From the NCBI RefSeq assembly GCF_040954835.1, contig NC_090706.1, forward strand, positions 36,279,148-36,343,147: a stretch of DNA of 64,000 bases, read 5' to 3'. Made by a program: the position numbers and the translations under genes. The notes below the pieces were generated by a model. The model ran no database searches, was not told the origin of the DNA, and was given only the letters and a program-made list of their open reading frames with translations. The stretch's first letter is position 1; every line of letters begins with the position of its first letter. This document shows positions 23,840 to 38,800 of this stretch, one piece after another. This stretch comes from Lepisosteus oculatus. Taxonomy: Eukaryota > Chordata > Actinopteri > Semionotiformes > Lepisosteidae.

Positions 23840-26800
23840 ATGGCAGGCAAAGCAAAGGTGAGTTGAAAATGTGGAAGTTGAAAATGTATTTTACAGAAAT
23901 TGAGAATGTATTTTAAAATAAAAAAAAACATTTATTACAATAACTTTAGTTTCTGTCAGTAAATATTAATGCTCTTAATATTAATGTTACTTTTGTACTT
24001 TCTACAGTATGTTTAGATCTATATGTCTACTGTATCAATGCATTGATTAGTCTACTTGTCAATCTGTGCAGGTAATAATATATACAATACCCACAGTGAT
24101 ATATATATATAAACATATGGCTTAAATGAACAAGTAATAGTTTTATTCCATGCTGAAAAAAAGAAGAAAGAAAACAACGTTTTGGCCTTGAAGAAGGCTC
24201 CATGGCCGAAACGTTGTTTTCTTTCTTCTTTTTTTCAGCATGGAATAAACCTATTGTTCATTTGCAGCCTATGCATGCTGACACAGCTCCCCACCTGAAC
24301 TAATATAGCTTAAATTATGAGTAGTGCTTAATAATAACATGGCATCACAGTTGAAACTGAAATCCCGTGTTTAATTGTCATCTACATAATGAAAGGGAGA
24401 GGATCTGATAGTTCAGAAATCTGCACTCTACGGTTATCATCTTCTCTCAAGTTTCATATAAACCTTCCTGTGCTTCTACCAGTGCATAGCCCTACACTGA
24501 AAAATTCAGTCAGTTCAGGCTGTTGGTTTCTAATGCTGTAGCACTTAATTTATCATCATCGTAGAGCCTAAAATAATGCATTTTGAATGGTTTCTTTACT
24601 ACTTTAGCCATGTTGGCTATAGTGATAGCTAGATACTGTAGGCCTGGCTATGTCATCACAACAGGTGTATGTCCCAGGCTGGTCATCTGGGTTTGTAATC
24701 CCAGTGCAGCTGTTCAGATGACTGAAGGGCCTGTACCAGAGTGCCTTAAACATCAGTTTTCCTTTTTAAATGGAAAAAAATGGTGATCTTTGCAGAAGGG
24801 AAGCTACTGTATATCATGGCCATGAGCCAAATTCACTTTGGAGGCTGGAGATTAATTCTTGTGACAGTTTGTGTGGGTGTTGTCAATGACAAAATAATGT
24901 TGACAGATAGGGCAGACAGAAAGCCTGTTTCCCTGAGAACACACTACAAAAGATGACAGACTCTGCAGTGAAGGAAGAAAGATCAGCAACAGAGAAGTGG
25001 AATATTCAGTTTTGACCTTTTAAAAAAGCATTGAACTTTGATCCTCTGCAGAAGACCTTTTCAAGAAAGTGGTGATCCTGCCCCCTACTCAAAAGCACAT
25101 GCATGAATTTGATATTCCAGTGCGTAAGGCTGTTGTTCATAACCTGTAACTGTAATTTTTTCTGGAAACAACATTAATATCTGTCTGACTTTGTGTTTAG
25201 CAACGTTTTAATACCCTTTTTTCGAATTAATGTTTTGGGTGTAACACTGTGAAACTCTAGTCTTTTCACCCTGAAGTTCTACGAAGAATAGTCTTTGTTC
25301 CCTAGCTGCTAGATAAAAGTGGGAATGATTTATAATGTATATATACAGCATTGAGACCCCACATTGATGTGGAACCCGATATAGAGCGTAGATGCAGCTG
25401 TATGTAACTGGACACCTAGCATTACTGACACCATTTATTCAACAATGGATCTGCTGAAAAAATGGAGACCCTCTAGAATGACAGGTGTCAGCTGCTTGGA
25501 GATGTCTCTGCAGTGGGAGGAAGCCCGAGAATGGAAGATTGGGCACGTGGCAATTAAGATGGGGTTTGGGGCCTTCTGTGTGGTCCATGCAAACACTTGA
25601 GCTTATATTTTCCAGCAAGAGATTTGTACGCCTCCAGACAGGACTGGTAGGAATATCTGCAAAACATTCATAGCTGCAGAGTCTTAGACTAATTGGCTGT
25701 TGGATTCACCAGGTTAAAGTTAAAGTATTCATTCTCTCAATATTTATGAAGGCAAAATTCTGCACAATGTATAAGCACCAGGTTTCAGTATTTTCTAAAA
25801 AGGCTGGTTGTTGAGCATGTTCTGGAAAAGTGGGTGTGGCTGTCGAATCCGAAATAGTACTTTGCCACTGACAGGATCCTTGCAGTTATGAGGCAAATAC
25901 TGAAGAATTTTCAGTAATAAAAGGCTCCTTCTCCAGAGAGCAGGGGCCATCACCTTTCTCATCGCAGTTAAATTGAAAAACACTCCTCCAATTTGGCTTA
26001 AAATTGTATCCTAAATATTTCATTTATTAAAAAAATCAATGGGACTGTCGGGGTTGGGCTTATTTTATCAGGTGGCACAAATCTGCAGAAAATTCTGTGT
26101 TGATTAGCTAATAGGATGAGTAGTAACGTAGCATTATGTACCACTGGAAGAAAAAGCTACAGTATAGCACCCATAGACACTTGACACTTATAAAGTATGA
26201 ATAATGCATACCTGAAAATAAAAGTAAATTCTTTGACTAGTTAAATGCATGTAATGTATCTGCCACAGCCAGACTGAACATATCATTTTTGAGTGTGCAG
26301 GTTCTTCACCACTTTTGATTTCAATCTGTTAATCTGGTGTAGCAGGGATTTAGAGAATTTAACCTGCATGTGTTCCTGAAGTTAGACAAACTTTAAACTG
26401 TAGGCATCAGAGACCAAATTGAAGTCTTTAGATTACAATCTTGCTAGGATTTCATAATATTTTCTGTTTTAAAACTAAAAGGTCTCAGATTATCTTCCAT
26501 TGACAATTGCAAATTCTTTGGGATATGTTGGTCATGATGTACTGTCAATATTGTTTAAATGTTTTGATGGAAATATTTCCCCTGTTTCTTCTGCAGGGAG
26601 CTAAATACAGAGGCACTATTGTCAACTTTCCTGATTTTGATCCAAGTAGTGATGCTGAAGTACTGTATAAAGCTATGAAAGGAATTGGTAAGATTTTGAT
26701 GTCACTGATGACAGTGAACAGAGTGTATTGTTCATAACTGTGCTTAGGTAATTGATAGTGCTTAATAATTCATAAAGGGGAGGATCCTGTTAATTAAAGT

Positions 26801-29800
26801 TTTGTTTTTACAAAATACAATTAGTAATTTTTTAAAACTAAAAATAGTCAAACTGTTTTTGTCGGACATAATGCTTCTTAAAACCTGTATTTAAATGTAT
26901 ATTATAAATGTATTTTAGTTTGAACTTTATTTGTTGAATTACTAGATATAGGGTCTGGGTGCATAAATGTTTATAGTGGGAATTGATAAAAAATAGAAAT
27001 TGTTCTCCTGTCTTGTTGTGTTTCCTGGCAGGCAGTGACAAAGATACGATTTTAGATCTGATTACTTCCAGAAGTAATGCCCAGAGGCAGGAAATTTGTG
27101 CCGCCTACAAATCTCATTACGGAAAGGTACGTTTTTAGAACTTAATGAATGTGACATCATTTGGACTTTTAGACGTCCTTCATCCTGTGCTATTTCTGTT
27201 ACCAAATCCTTCTTAAACATTATAATATTCCTCAAAATGAATAATTGAAAACGCCTGTATTAGAAAAAAATGATTTGTTTCTTTCACCTGTGCTTCATTA
27301 ATGTAGAGGTTTCTCAGGAATGCCCTGTTGAAGAGCATCAGCAGTACTAATAGCACAGGTCCTGCACGATTGTGGTCTGGGGGCAGAGAATTTAACACAA
27401 CTCTTCTGTGATCTTGAGGAGTTTTTGTGCTGTAGATTAAGATTAGCTTTTTCTACACACTTTTTCTTAGGACTTGATTGGTGACCTGAAATATGAACTG
27501 ACAGGGAAGTTTGAACGTTTGATTGCGGGATTGATGAGACCACCTGCTTATCAAGATGCCAAGGAAATCAAAGACGCCATTGAGGTAAGAGAATACGAAT
27601 GTGACATGTTTGACTGATTCTAAGAGCGCTGAGGGGTTCATTTTAGCCGATGCATCCCGAATGTAGTAATAATTGTTTACACTTATAACACGCTTTTCTG
27701 GACACTTCACTCAAGGTGCTTTACAGGTAATGGGGACTCCCCTCCACCATCACCCGGATGATGCACCAGAACGCTCCCCACACACAAGCTATTAGTGGGG
27801 AGAACAGAGTAATGAAGCCGGTTACTCTGATGGGGATTATTAAGAGGCCATGATTCGTAAAGGCCAGGGGGAAATTTGACCAGGACGCAGGGCTATGCCC
27901 CTACTCTTTTCAAGAAACACCCTGGGATTTTTCATGACCACAGAAAGTCAGGACCTTGGTTTAATGTCTCATCCAAAGGACAGTGCCTTTTTACAATATA
28001 CTGTAGTGACCCCGTCACTGTACTGGGGCATCAGGATCCACATAGACCACAGGGTGAGCACCGCCTGCTGACCCCACTAACACCTCTTCCAGCAGCACCT
28101 TCGTTTTTCCAAGGAGGTCTCCAGGTACTGACCAGGCTCACACCTGCGTAGCTTCAGTGGGTTGCTAGTTGTGAGCTGCAGGGTGATATGGCAGCTGGCT
28201 AAAATAATTCCCCAGAGAAGGGGAGAGACAGCTGACAGATTGGCCAGATGACTCAGACAGGTACAGCAGAGCAGGCAGCATCTAATGATGTCAGCACAAT
28301 CGGATGTAGCCTGGATATTCTAAACACATTTTAGAAACATTGAGAACTTTTTTGTGTACTATCATAGGGGTTCATCTCAGTTAATTTATCTTTTATTTTG
28401 GCGTGTATTTGGCTTATATTTTCACTCTGGTTACCTAAATAATATCCCTAGCTTGGTAGTTATGATCTATAATTTGGTTTGATTAAAAAGGACTTTTGTA
28501 AAAAAATAAAAAGGGATTGTGACAAGATTTTGCCAAACAACAGCCCCTTTGTGAAGAAAATAAGAAAGTATATTTTCACTTATAATGGCACATTAGTCAT
28601 TTCAGAAAAAAAAATAATGTACTTAATAGAGATTGAATTATTCTGTGGTTTAAATTAAGTGCTCTGAATCACGCTACCATGTACTACAATGACAGACTTG
28701 CAGGTTTATGAGATGCAGCTCCTGTTTTCAGGTATTTGCTTTGTGATGAAAATCTAGGCTTGTAAAACAGCTGTTATATAAGGCCTCAGGCAAACATCAG
28801 TTGGCAAGGGCCATGTATTAAAATTAGGGAGGGAGGGCTCTATTGTCACTGATTCGATTTACAAACAAGTACCAAGTGCGATTAAAAACAACTTTCTAAA
28901 TGAATAGCCTATTAATAAGTGTGTGTTGTTTAGGCTTTATCAGAAATTCTCTTATCACAACTTTTTTGGAATTTGTTTTCGCAAGAGTCTTTGAGTGTGT
29001 GCATATACTGTACCTGCCAACACTAACTTGGAAGTTCCAGTGAGCCGGTAGCTTATTTTGGGGTTATTTTAGGGTTCCTCTGCACCACAGAGGCTCCATG
29101 TGTCTTTGCAAGGTCTGCCTTCAACATCCATTCATAAATAATTAACAGGCCAGTTTATTGTCTCATTTTTCAGGGTATTGGGACAAATGAGAAGTGTCTA
29201 ATTGAAATTCTGGCTTCCAGAACCAACAAGCAGATTCATGACCTGGTTAATGCATACAAAGATGGTAAGAAACCTGAACATGTAAATGTACATTTTCAAA
29301 AGGGTTTAGTGCAAGGGAAAATAAACTATGAAAATATTTCTGGCATAGAAAATATTCATTTCAATTAATTACAAAATTTAATTGTAAGATAAATAGTACT
29401 GAATTTACTATTTCTAGCTAGCTCTGTAAAACCTGTTCTTATTTACTGTAACGTAGCATTATGTTACAGTAAACATTTATCTCCTTATGAAAACCCTATG
29501 TATTTATACTATACTGTATGTCTGTGATGAACAGTTTTCACAGTTAATTAAAAACCCAGTTTTATAATATTCTTCATGTAAGATAACAGAATAAACTGTC
29601 ACCTTTTTTAATTAATACAATTTAAATTAGAAAATATATTTGAGTTTTCTTTTACAGGTCTCTAGTATTGTACTGTATATGGTTAATTGGTTTATATCTA
29701 ACCAAATCTGTCAATATGTAGAGAAAAACATTTTTTGTAGTACTTAGCACTTGCTTTCAAAATCTTCTCCAAAACTCACATTTCTAAAAAAGTTTACAAA

Positions 29801-32800
29801 AGTTTAAGTATAGTAACTGAAGTGTAACAGGATTTGGGTTTTTTTTAATCAACAAAGGAATAAAATAACTGATTCCTTGTCTTTAATCCACAGCATATGG
29901 GAGAGATATTGAGGAAGACATTATCGCTGACACATCAGGGCACTTCAAGAAGATGTTGGTAGTTTTACTTCAGGTCTGTTACTTTCAACTTTCAACTCCT
30001 AAATTTTAAAGTGTTTCTTATGTGTTTATATGATAATTTGGTTTCCCCCCATGTTACACATTTTCCAAGCTAAGTAGCTTGCCAATTATCCATTAGTAAA
30101 TGAAATAGAACTTGCAGAGTTCAGAGACATTTATTGCTCTCTGTGATGCGCTACAAGACGCACATTTTATCTTCAGAACAGACTTGCCAACACAGAAAGT
30201 TAGTTTTTTAGAAAGTAAAATACACTGAAGCCACAGAAGGATGAGCCTAGTAATTATTGCAATTGCAATATATAGAAATGCTTGTAATGAAGAATGGTTC
30301 ATATAAATTCTTTATAACTGAATTGTAATAAGTCATAAGTGTAGACCTTTTTCTGGTTATTATTTTCAATTCGATGCTTAGCTATTAGAAAATGAGGTAC
30401 TAATCTATTGAATACAACCACACTCTTAATTTCCTTCAACAAGTACAAAAGTCATCGTGAGCATCAGCTGGGATTTTCTGTAGAAAATGTTGAAAAGCAA
30501 GAGAGAGAGCACCGTTCTTATTAAAACTTGTCCATCGTGATACAAACAACAGTGAGGCACAAAACAGGAGTAATGTTACATGTCCCCTTCTCTTAACACC
30601 GTGCGTGCAAGACCGTTGTTACAGTCGCCATTTCAAGATTGTAGAGTTTATATGCTTTTTAGCCTTCGATCCATTAGCATGGTGAATGTTTGGTACATTA
30701 TGGGAATTAGTCCCTCAGTTTCTTGTCATTCTAAAAAACACTTTGCCATGCTGAGTTGAGTGTTTATTTGCACAGGGAACCCGTGAGGAAGATGATGTTG
30801 TGAGTGAGGACCTTGTAGAGCAAGATGCCCAGGTCTGTTTCATTGATCTGTTTTTACAGTGTAAAGTGATAGCAAGTTCACACACAAACACCACTTCTTA
30901 CTTGTGCACAGTGTTTACATGTATGTGGAGTACAGATATTCATATTCATGCACTGCATAACATTAGGAAGTATGAGATTTTTTTTTACGGTAAAGACCCA
31001 GGTAAGAGTTTGAATTTAATCTGCTTTAGCATTGCATCTCCTTGCATCATTTCAAGGTCTGTCTTGGAAACTCGTTAAAAAAAAATAGAAGTTGCAAGAA
31101 GCTTAGCGGTTTCAAACCGTGCATATTTATTCTAGATGCTGCAAGTACAGATTAATTTTCTGTAACTGCAGTTTTAGTTAAAAATGTCAAGGGTATCCAT
31201 GTAGCTTTTACCCACACCTTTGCATGTAACAGCAGTTTGATGTTACAAGAATTCAAAAACATGTACTGTAGCTTTTGTTACTTTTTGCATTCGTTTATCA
31301 TCCTTTAAATATTATATTTTGGTTGGTTTATTAGAGCAACCTAAGACTGATATTTTATACTCTGACAATAGTCAATTCTAGGATTTTAGTTACAATAAAT
31401 CCGTCTAGCCCTTGTGGGGAAAAAAAGGAAAGGTTTTGTTTGTGGAATACTTGTATTGGACTTTTACTCCTACATGATAAAACAAGAAATGCTTCTATTA
31501 CTAATGTAGAACTCACATTATCATCTTCTTTTCTCATTCAAAACTCGGTCTTCCACCACAATGATGAACACCACAGGATCTGTATGAAGCTGGAGAAGCA
31601 CAGTGGGGTACTGATGAGGCCAAATTCATTACCATTTTGGGCAACCGGAGTGTCACGCACCTTCAGTTGGGTGAGTAAAACTCATGGTGTCACAAACTGG
31701 CCTAAAGCATCATTTTTTATAATGCCATGAGACTCCTAGTGTGTCTTGCATCATAAACATGTTCTGCTTTTTGCATTGTGTGACTGAAATTGATACTGTT
31801 GCATAAATTACAATACAATTGATATTCAGTTATATTAAATAGCAACTAATTTATCACCTCATATAAAAAGCATCCACTTAACATTTTTTTAAACATTTGT
31901 TGCATAATATGCTGTTAGGTTCTTGATGCTTTGTGTCTAGTTCCATCATAATACCAAATGAGTATAATGTGTATATATATAAGTAAACATTATGCTAAGA
32001 ATTCAAGCTTCCATCTGCTTCTGATTGCTTAAATTAACTATGCATTTAGTTTCATGTTTTAGTTAACTAGAAATTTGCTGAGGATCAGCTACAAAAATTC
32101 CATGCATCACATAAGCTTTGCTCCCCTTTCTCTTTGTAAACCCTAGATCTTATGAACAAATGATTCACAGTACAGAACTGTGAAAGACTCGGATGAAAGA
32201 TTTCTGTTGGATTTGCAGGCTTAATGAGTCATTTCAAACAACTCTTTTTTTAATTTTATAATATTCCAATTTTCCAACATATTTACAGAGATTAGAACTC
32301 TGATTTATGTGGTTAAATTGAACAGCTTTGATTCATAATGAAATGAAGAGAGAGAGATTCCTTGACATATGGCTTATTTTGCACATGAAGGATAATGACT
32401 TCTCCGTCTGGTTAACATTTGTTTCTCAGTGTTTGATGAATACCAGAAGATTGCAGAGAAGGAAATGGAAGATAGTATTAAAAGTGAATTGTCTGGTGAC
32501 TTTGAAAGACTGATGCTGGCCGTTGGTAAGAATTCTTTCTCCTTCTTCCTTCTGTTACCCTTATAAGGAACTCCTCACCCCACTGCTGCGTGCTGGTGTA
32601 TTTTTACACTCGTGTCAATTCTGTAAGGCAAATACTGTAGGCCTTCAAAAATGTGTCCTCTTTGTTTTTATCTGTTTTACAGTTGAGTGCATCAGAAGCC
32701 GTCCAATGTATTTTGCAAAAAGGCTCTACAAATCTATGAAGGTAAATAAGAAACAATCAAAATAAAATGGATATTCACAGAATGGAAAGCCACCTGTGTA

Positions 32801-35800
32801 TTCTCCTCTTATTTCAGACTTGTTGCTAGGCCTTTCATTAAAAATCCTAAAAGCTTGTATTGCGCTTATATTGGTTTCTTTTTTACAGGGCCTTGGAACG
32901 GCAGATAACACCTTAATCAGAATCATGATTTCCCGCTCCGAAATTGACATGCTTGATATCCGAGAGTGCTTCCGTCTCAAATACGAGAAATCTCTGTACA
33001 ACATGATCAAGGTTTGGCATTGGTAGTACACATGCGACCACACAAACTGATTTGTAAGAACAGGACCTTTTCGTTCGTGTGCTTCTTTTAGGTGGTGGTG
33101 GGGTAATTGAGATCTGGCCACTAGTGGAGAATCTGATTAACTTGCATTACAGCATATTATATCTGAAATGAATATATTTTACCACATTAAAACTTAAGAG
33201 CATTATAGCTCCATTCAGAACAGAAAACTCTGTCCTGGTTCTCTGGACTGTACCCCTGTACAGACTGTCCCAAAGTCTTTTTAATATAACAAGCAAGTTA
33301 AGAACCAAATAAATGTAGGTCTTCATACTGGTTAAGATTTAAAGGGATGAATATGTCCCCTTTTCTCAGGTCTATGGCTCCTGTTGTTTTAAATAACCTT
33401 CATACCCTCTTTAAGCATAAATAATGTGTAAAGGTCATTCTAGGTTTCTACGTTGTAGGTTTGTCACCTAGAGTTTTGGAAATAGCTTATCGATTATCTG
33501 TAGAGCTTTTGTCCAGTCTTTTTAACTGATATATATATATATTTTAAAACGAACAATGTAATTCACTTTCTTATTTTTACCAAATCTATTTAAAATCCTT
33601 TAATTCACATGAGATTAAGTAGTCTAGGTGATACAATTCTGATAATGTGTATCTGTATGTTTTCCAAAGGATGACACCTCTGGAGAGTACAAAAAGACGT
33701 TGCTCAAACTGTGTGGAGGAGATGATGAGTAAGTTGCTCTTAATTCCTTAAATCAAAAATAACAATGAGAGATAGTGGAGGAAGGCTTATAGCCAACAAT
33801 TGAGTTTGCTCTTTTACACTAATTATTTATTATTATTAATTTATTATTAATTATTAAGTTTTTTATTGCAATGAATTTGGGATCAACTTAGATTAGTTAT
33901 TGGGTTGCGCAGTTGTACTACGTGCATATCTCCTACTTGTTTCTAATGCCTTCTGCTGATGATTGTCACAACATTTTAAAAGATGTCAAAAGTTTCTTAG
34001 GACAGTGGCAAATCAGAAACAAGCCTAGTGCTTTTGATCACTTCTTTATTTTCAGATATCAAAAAAATATAATATATGCAATATGTATGATATATTTAAT
34101 ATATGACCCCTTAAAAAAGTACTCTATGTATGATATTAAAGGGACAGTATAGAGCAGCTCCAAGAGTTATGGACTCAAATTTTGACCAGTGTGAACAGTT
34201 TACCTGTATTAATGAGTAAATGTGAGTTCACCTGCAAACAATTCTGCATCTGAGAAATGAATGCACTTGAAAAAGAAATGTTGGACCTGGAAAGCATGAG
34301 ACACTGGTTTGGGAGTTTACCCACGGACGCAGTCCAGTGCATTCTCTCTGGGTGTGGCTATTCAGCTGACCGGCTATGTTGTTACTTAATGTTTCAGCCT
34401 AGCTGGCGAGTTCTTCCCTGAAGCAGCACAGATAGCCTACAAGATGTGGGAACTTAGCGCCATGGCCCGAGTAGAGGTTTGGTCTCCTTAGTCCCAGTAG
34501 ACATGTGGCTGCTTCTTGGGCTTGCGTCCAGTTTTCCTTAACATCCCCTAATACACTGTGTTCTGCCTGATTTCCCTTAGAGCTTACTGCTAAGCTTATA
34601 CTGCTTTGTTTTTTTTTATATATATATATTTCATGGTCTTGCCTCACTAAGGAGCCTTTGTGGTGTGTCATGTTAAGATTGGGATCTCATTTTGTTGGCT
34701 AATTTGCGTATGAAATATGCAAGCTCATTCCTTTCGACTTGTGTTTCACAAATACTAGATATCACGCAACCGATTAACACCTCCCCAGTTGGTCAGTGCA
34801 AGATTTTGTTTAACTTTGTTCTTTGATGCGCCGAGAGAATCTTGAGAAAGCTACATGGAACCTAATGGATGTGTACTTTCTGTATTAGACGGTTTGAAAC
34901 TGCTTTATCCACTTTTTCACCTGTCTTTTAAAACAAAATGCTTTTTCACCTATATCACACTCATTTCCTACACCAGCTAAGACCTTCACAGCGTAAGCAG
35001 ATGTGTAAGAGAACAGATGACGCCAATCGCACACTAGCATGTATGAACCTGCTCATATAACCACATTCACACCAAACTCCACCTCGCTAACAAACTAAAA
35101 AATGGTTTGGCAGCTACTGTTACTGGTGTAAACTATTTTCTCGTGTCATTGTTTGTTTGCCTAGTTGTGGGCGCTGAAGCAAATCCGAAGTATCAGTTAG
35201 TCAATTAGTAAAGTGTCTTAAAATCCCAATTTAATGTTTTCAAAACACAGAGGTGTTAGGAAATGGCTCGTGCATTCTATATTGCTCATTATTGAATGCT
35301 GCCCTAATTCCTTTTCTCAGTCACTGCTTTTTATCCCTTGGCTTCACACTTTGAGTTGGCACATGATGTGCTGCTCTTAAGAGTTTTGGTTGTGTGTTTT
35401 GGGTTTAAGCCTTCTGCTTATGTTCTGTCTACAGCTGAAGGGAACAGTTCATCCTGCAGCCAATTTTGACCCTGGCAGTGACGCACGTGCTCTCCGGAAA
35501 GCAATGAAGGGTTTTGGTATGCTCTCTGCCATTTGTCTTTATTAATAGTTACCTTAGATTCATTAATAGGTATCATATATTTGTTTTTCTGTGCTGAGAT
35601 TCAGATTAAATCAAAGATAACCCTGAAAGATGAAGACAAAGCGCTCTCCCTGGATTTTGGCAGGATGAACTGTGAAATATGAAACACAACTGGAAATAAA
35701 AACCAACTGCTTTTAAGACTGAGAGGAGATGGCACTGTGGATACAAGCTGCTAGAGCACATGTGCAAAATGAAATCCTCTCATTTACTGTTTATCCTTCT

Positions 35801-38800
35801 TTCTTGTCTTGTTAAAAGCTTGCAATTTCCATTGAAGTCTAACGACTGTTGTGGTATTTCTTCCTGGTTTCCCTCAGGCACCGATGAAGATACAATAATA
35901 GACATTGTTACTAAAAGGAGCAATGCACAAAGGCAAGAGATTCGGAAGAGCTACAAATCCCAGTTTGGCAGGGTAAGAAGCTTTTTCTAAACAATTGTCA
36001 AAAATCAATTAACAATACAAATTATAGGTCACAAATTATTTTGAAGATCATTTTTATCATATCGATGATGGTGATGATAGTGGATTCTTATTTGTTTAGG
36101 ATGTCATGGCAGACCTCAAGTCGGAACTCTCTGGCAATCTGTCCAGACTGATCCTTGGTCTGATGATGACTCCAGACCAGTTTGATGCCAAAATGATGAG
36201 AAAAGCTATAGAGGTGAGAAAAAGCCAATGATTATTTTGTGCATATGGTACAGTTTATCATTCTCCAAAATACAGAAACTGTTGAGAGTCATGCACAGGC
36301 TCATTAAGAGTTACACATGCAGCTCTGCCTGGAACTCCATGATACTTTTATCACAAGCTCTACAATACGCTTTACAGTTATAACAAAACTACTCCTCCTC
36401 CTCAAAATAAATGTCTGGAATATTTCATGTAATTAAACAGGCATACTACATTATATTAATTGTAATGAAGTAACATTTGTCATTGCAATTTTCATGTATT
36501 TGGGAATGATAAATGTGTTTTAAATTTTCTGTGAAGTGTGCTGCTTTTTAGCTGTACTTTTGTGTTATGCATTTTGTGTAAATCTGACCGATAGATTTTG
36601 CATCGTTTTTATTGCAATTCATAGTCTCCTCTGTTTGACAGTGTTTCTCAGATTCCCAGTGTTTTGCTGAGCACTGAGCTTTGCTCAGAGTGCCGTTTTG
36701 CTGTTCTGTGCTAAACGTAAGCATTCCCTTCTATTTAAGGGAGTTGGTACTGATGAAAGTGCTTTGGTTGAAATTCTGGCAACAAGAACTAACCAGGAAA
36801 TCCTGGCGATGAATGAAGCCTACAAAAATGGTAAGAGACAATGCCTTGGAAAAACTGCTACTACAAACACAAGCAGTTCATTACCTGCATAAAGGGGTCA
36901 TAAAATCCTAAAAAAAGACCAATCATTTCATCATTTTTTTTTGTGTTGCGATACAAACCTGCAACCCTCTTTTCTTCAAAAGGTTTAGTGGCTGAATATT
37001 ATGGCTTTGAATAAACCTCTTTGATTGCTATCAAATTAATTTAATTAGGGCTGGTGCTTACTGTTGGTCTTTTTTTAATAACTCGGACGTCCAGCAGAGG
37101 GAGCAACAACTAAAGGGTACAAGCACGGTCAGTCTAACTCCTCACTTGTGTGCGTTTTCAATTCCACCCTTCTGCCATGATGTCTTGCAGCTTATCACAA
37201 GAGCCTTGAGGATGACATCAGCTCGGACACTTCAGGGCACTTCTGTAGGGTTCTCATCTCCCTGGTGCAGGTACAGTGTGTTCAGAGCCCGCAAAACAAA
37301 GATGCTGTCTGAAATCGCACTAGTGTGATGTACATCCTCTCCAGGAATAAGTGCTACTTTTACTTGGTTTCTCCTTTCACCATAATGAGAAAACGAAATG
37401 AAATGATTCAGTTCGGTAGTACTGTATGTTGGCTTTCTGTACTGCCGATGCTCTTTTGATCTTCTGAACAATTGTGTTTGGCAGGGGGCTCGTGAAGAGG
37501 GAGAGGCAGATCAGCAGAAAGCCCAGGAGGATGCCAAAGTAAGTAATGTAAGGCTGACAGTTTGCCGATGGATTATAGCACAGGTTGAAAGTAGACGTAT
37601 TAAAATATCAGTAGGGCGCTTCTCCATACTTTCATGTCCAATGTGATCTACATCCATAGAAGGGTATTTTTGCTGTACTGTATCTAACAACCTTGGGTAA
37701 CTAAAACTCCTGAAGGTTTTTTGGGGGATCTGATTATAATGAATTAATTGAGCAAGCTCTTAACATTTAATTATATAATTGAGATGAGAAAGTACTGTGC
37801 AGTTTATTTTCATCAGTTTTTGTTACATGAATGTCACTATCCATTTGTATTTTCCCATTTCAGATGCTTTTAGTTTGCCATACACAGATTCTATTTTTAT
37901 TTCTCTTATTTTGGGGGAAAATACTGAAGTTTCCAGTTTACCATGTGAGCCACACACGTTATGAAACAACGCCTCCACAAAACACACCTCCATGCAGACT
38001 TTTGCATTTGGTTACCTTCTTTGACTGCAAATGCCTAGAATAAAATATTGTAGATTAAACATATTAAGACATTTCAGTTCAAGGCACTTGTATTATGTAT
38101 GAAGTTGTGCATAATGATATATTTAAAATGGTAATAAAAATACCAAACATTTCAGTTCGCTAGCTCTCGTGTGTAATATACTGTAAATATTTTTAAATTA
38201 ATTTCCTTATCCTACGTAGTCATTGAAAGTAAACCATTATGCAGTACCTCTTATGAGTGAACTCATACCTCTCACCACCATCACACCAAAGATGTTAGTT
38301 TTTAGTTTTAGATTGTTTATATTGTAGCTGTTCCTTTTGACAACACCATCAATATTTTTCCTCTTATCTTCACTGTGCTGTCAGATTATATATGAATCAC
38401 TGGTAAGTGTGTTTTTTTCCGGACATGAGGTACATGAATGAACATGATGATCAGATCTGATGCTGACCGTAGGACCTTAAAAATGCTAAAAACCATTAAA
38501 GAAATCCAGATTTTAAGGTTCCACAGGCCAAGGACCATTTCCTGTTTTACTTACTGGTTAGAAATTGAATCTGAAAGGATTCCGAATTAAATCCTTGTGT
38601 AGGACAGCAGGAGTCCTCTGCTCTTCTGGTGAACAGCATTGATTTGTTCATTTGTGTAAGTCTGTCCTTGATGTTCATGGGAAAACAAAAAAAAAATCAT
38701 GAATGAATGAACGTTTTCTTAAATAAAGTTACAATACTTCCTGGTATTTCTCTGGTGTCATTTTGTTTGTATAGACTACTGATTGTTCTAGTTTTCAAGG

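Noticed and set aside
24142-24249. A microRNA precursor
   Set aside because: The stem is far more perfect than typical pre-miRNA stems and is explained by two inverted copies of a dispersed repeat.
28090-28200. A 5S rRNA gene on the minus strand
   Set aside because: Similarity is limited to the promoter-bearing parts, with substitutions and a deletion in box C, and it continues into a SINE body with an (aat)n tail.
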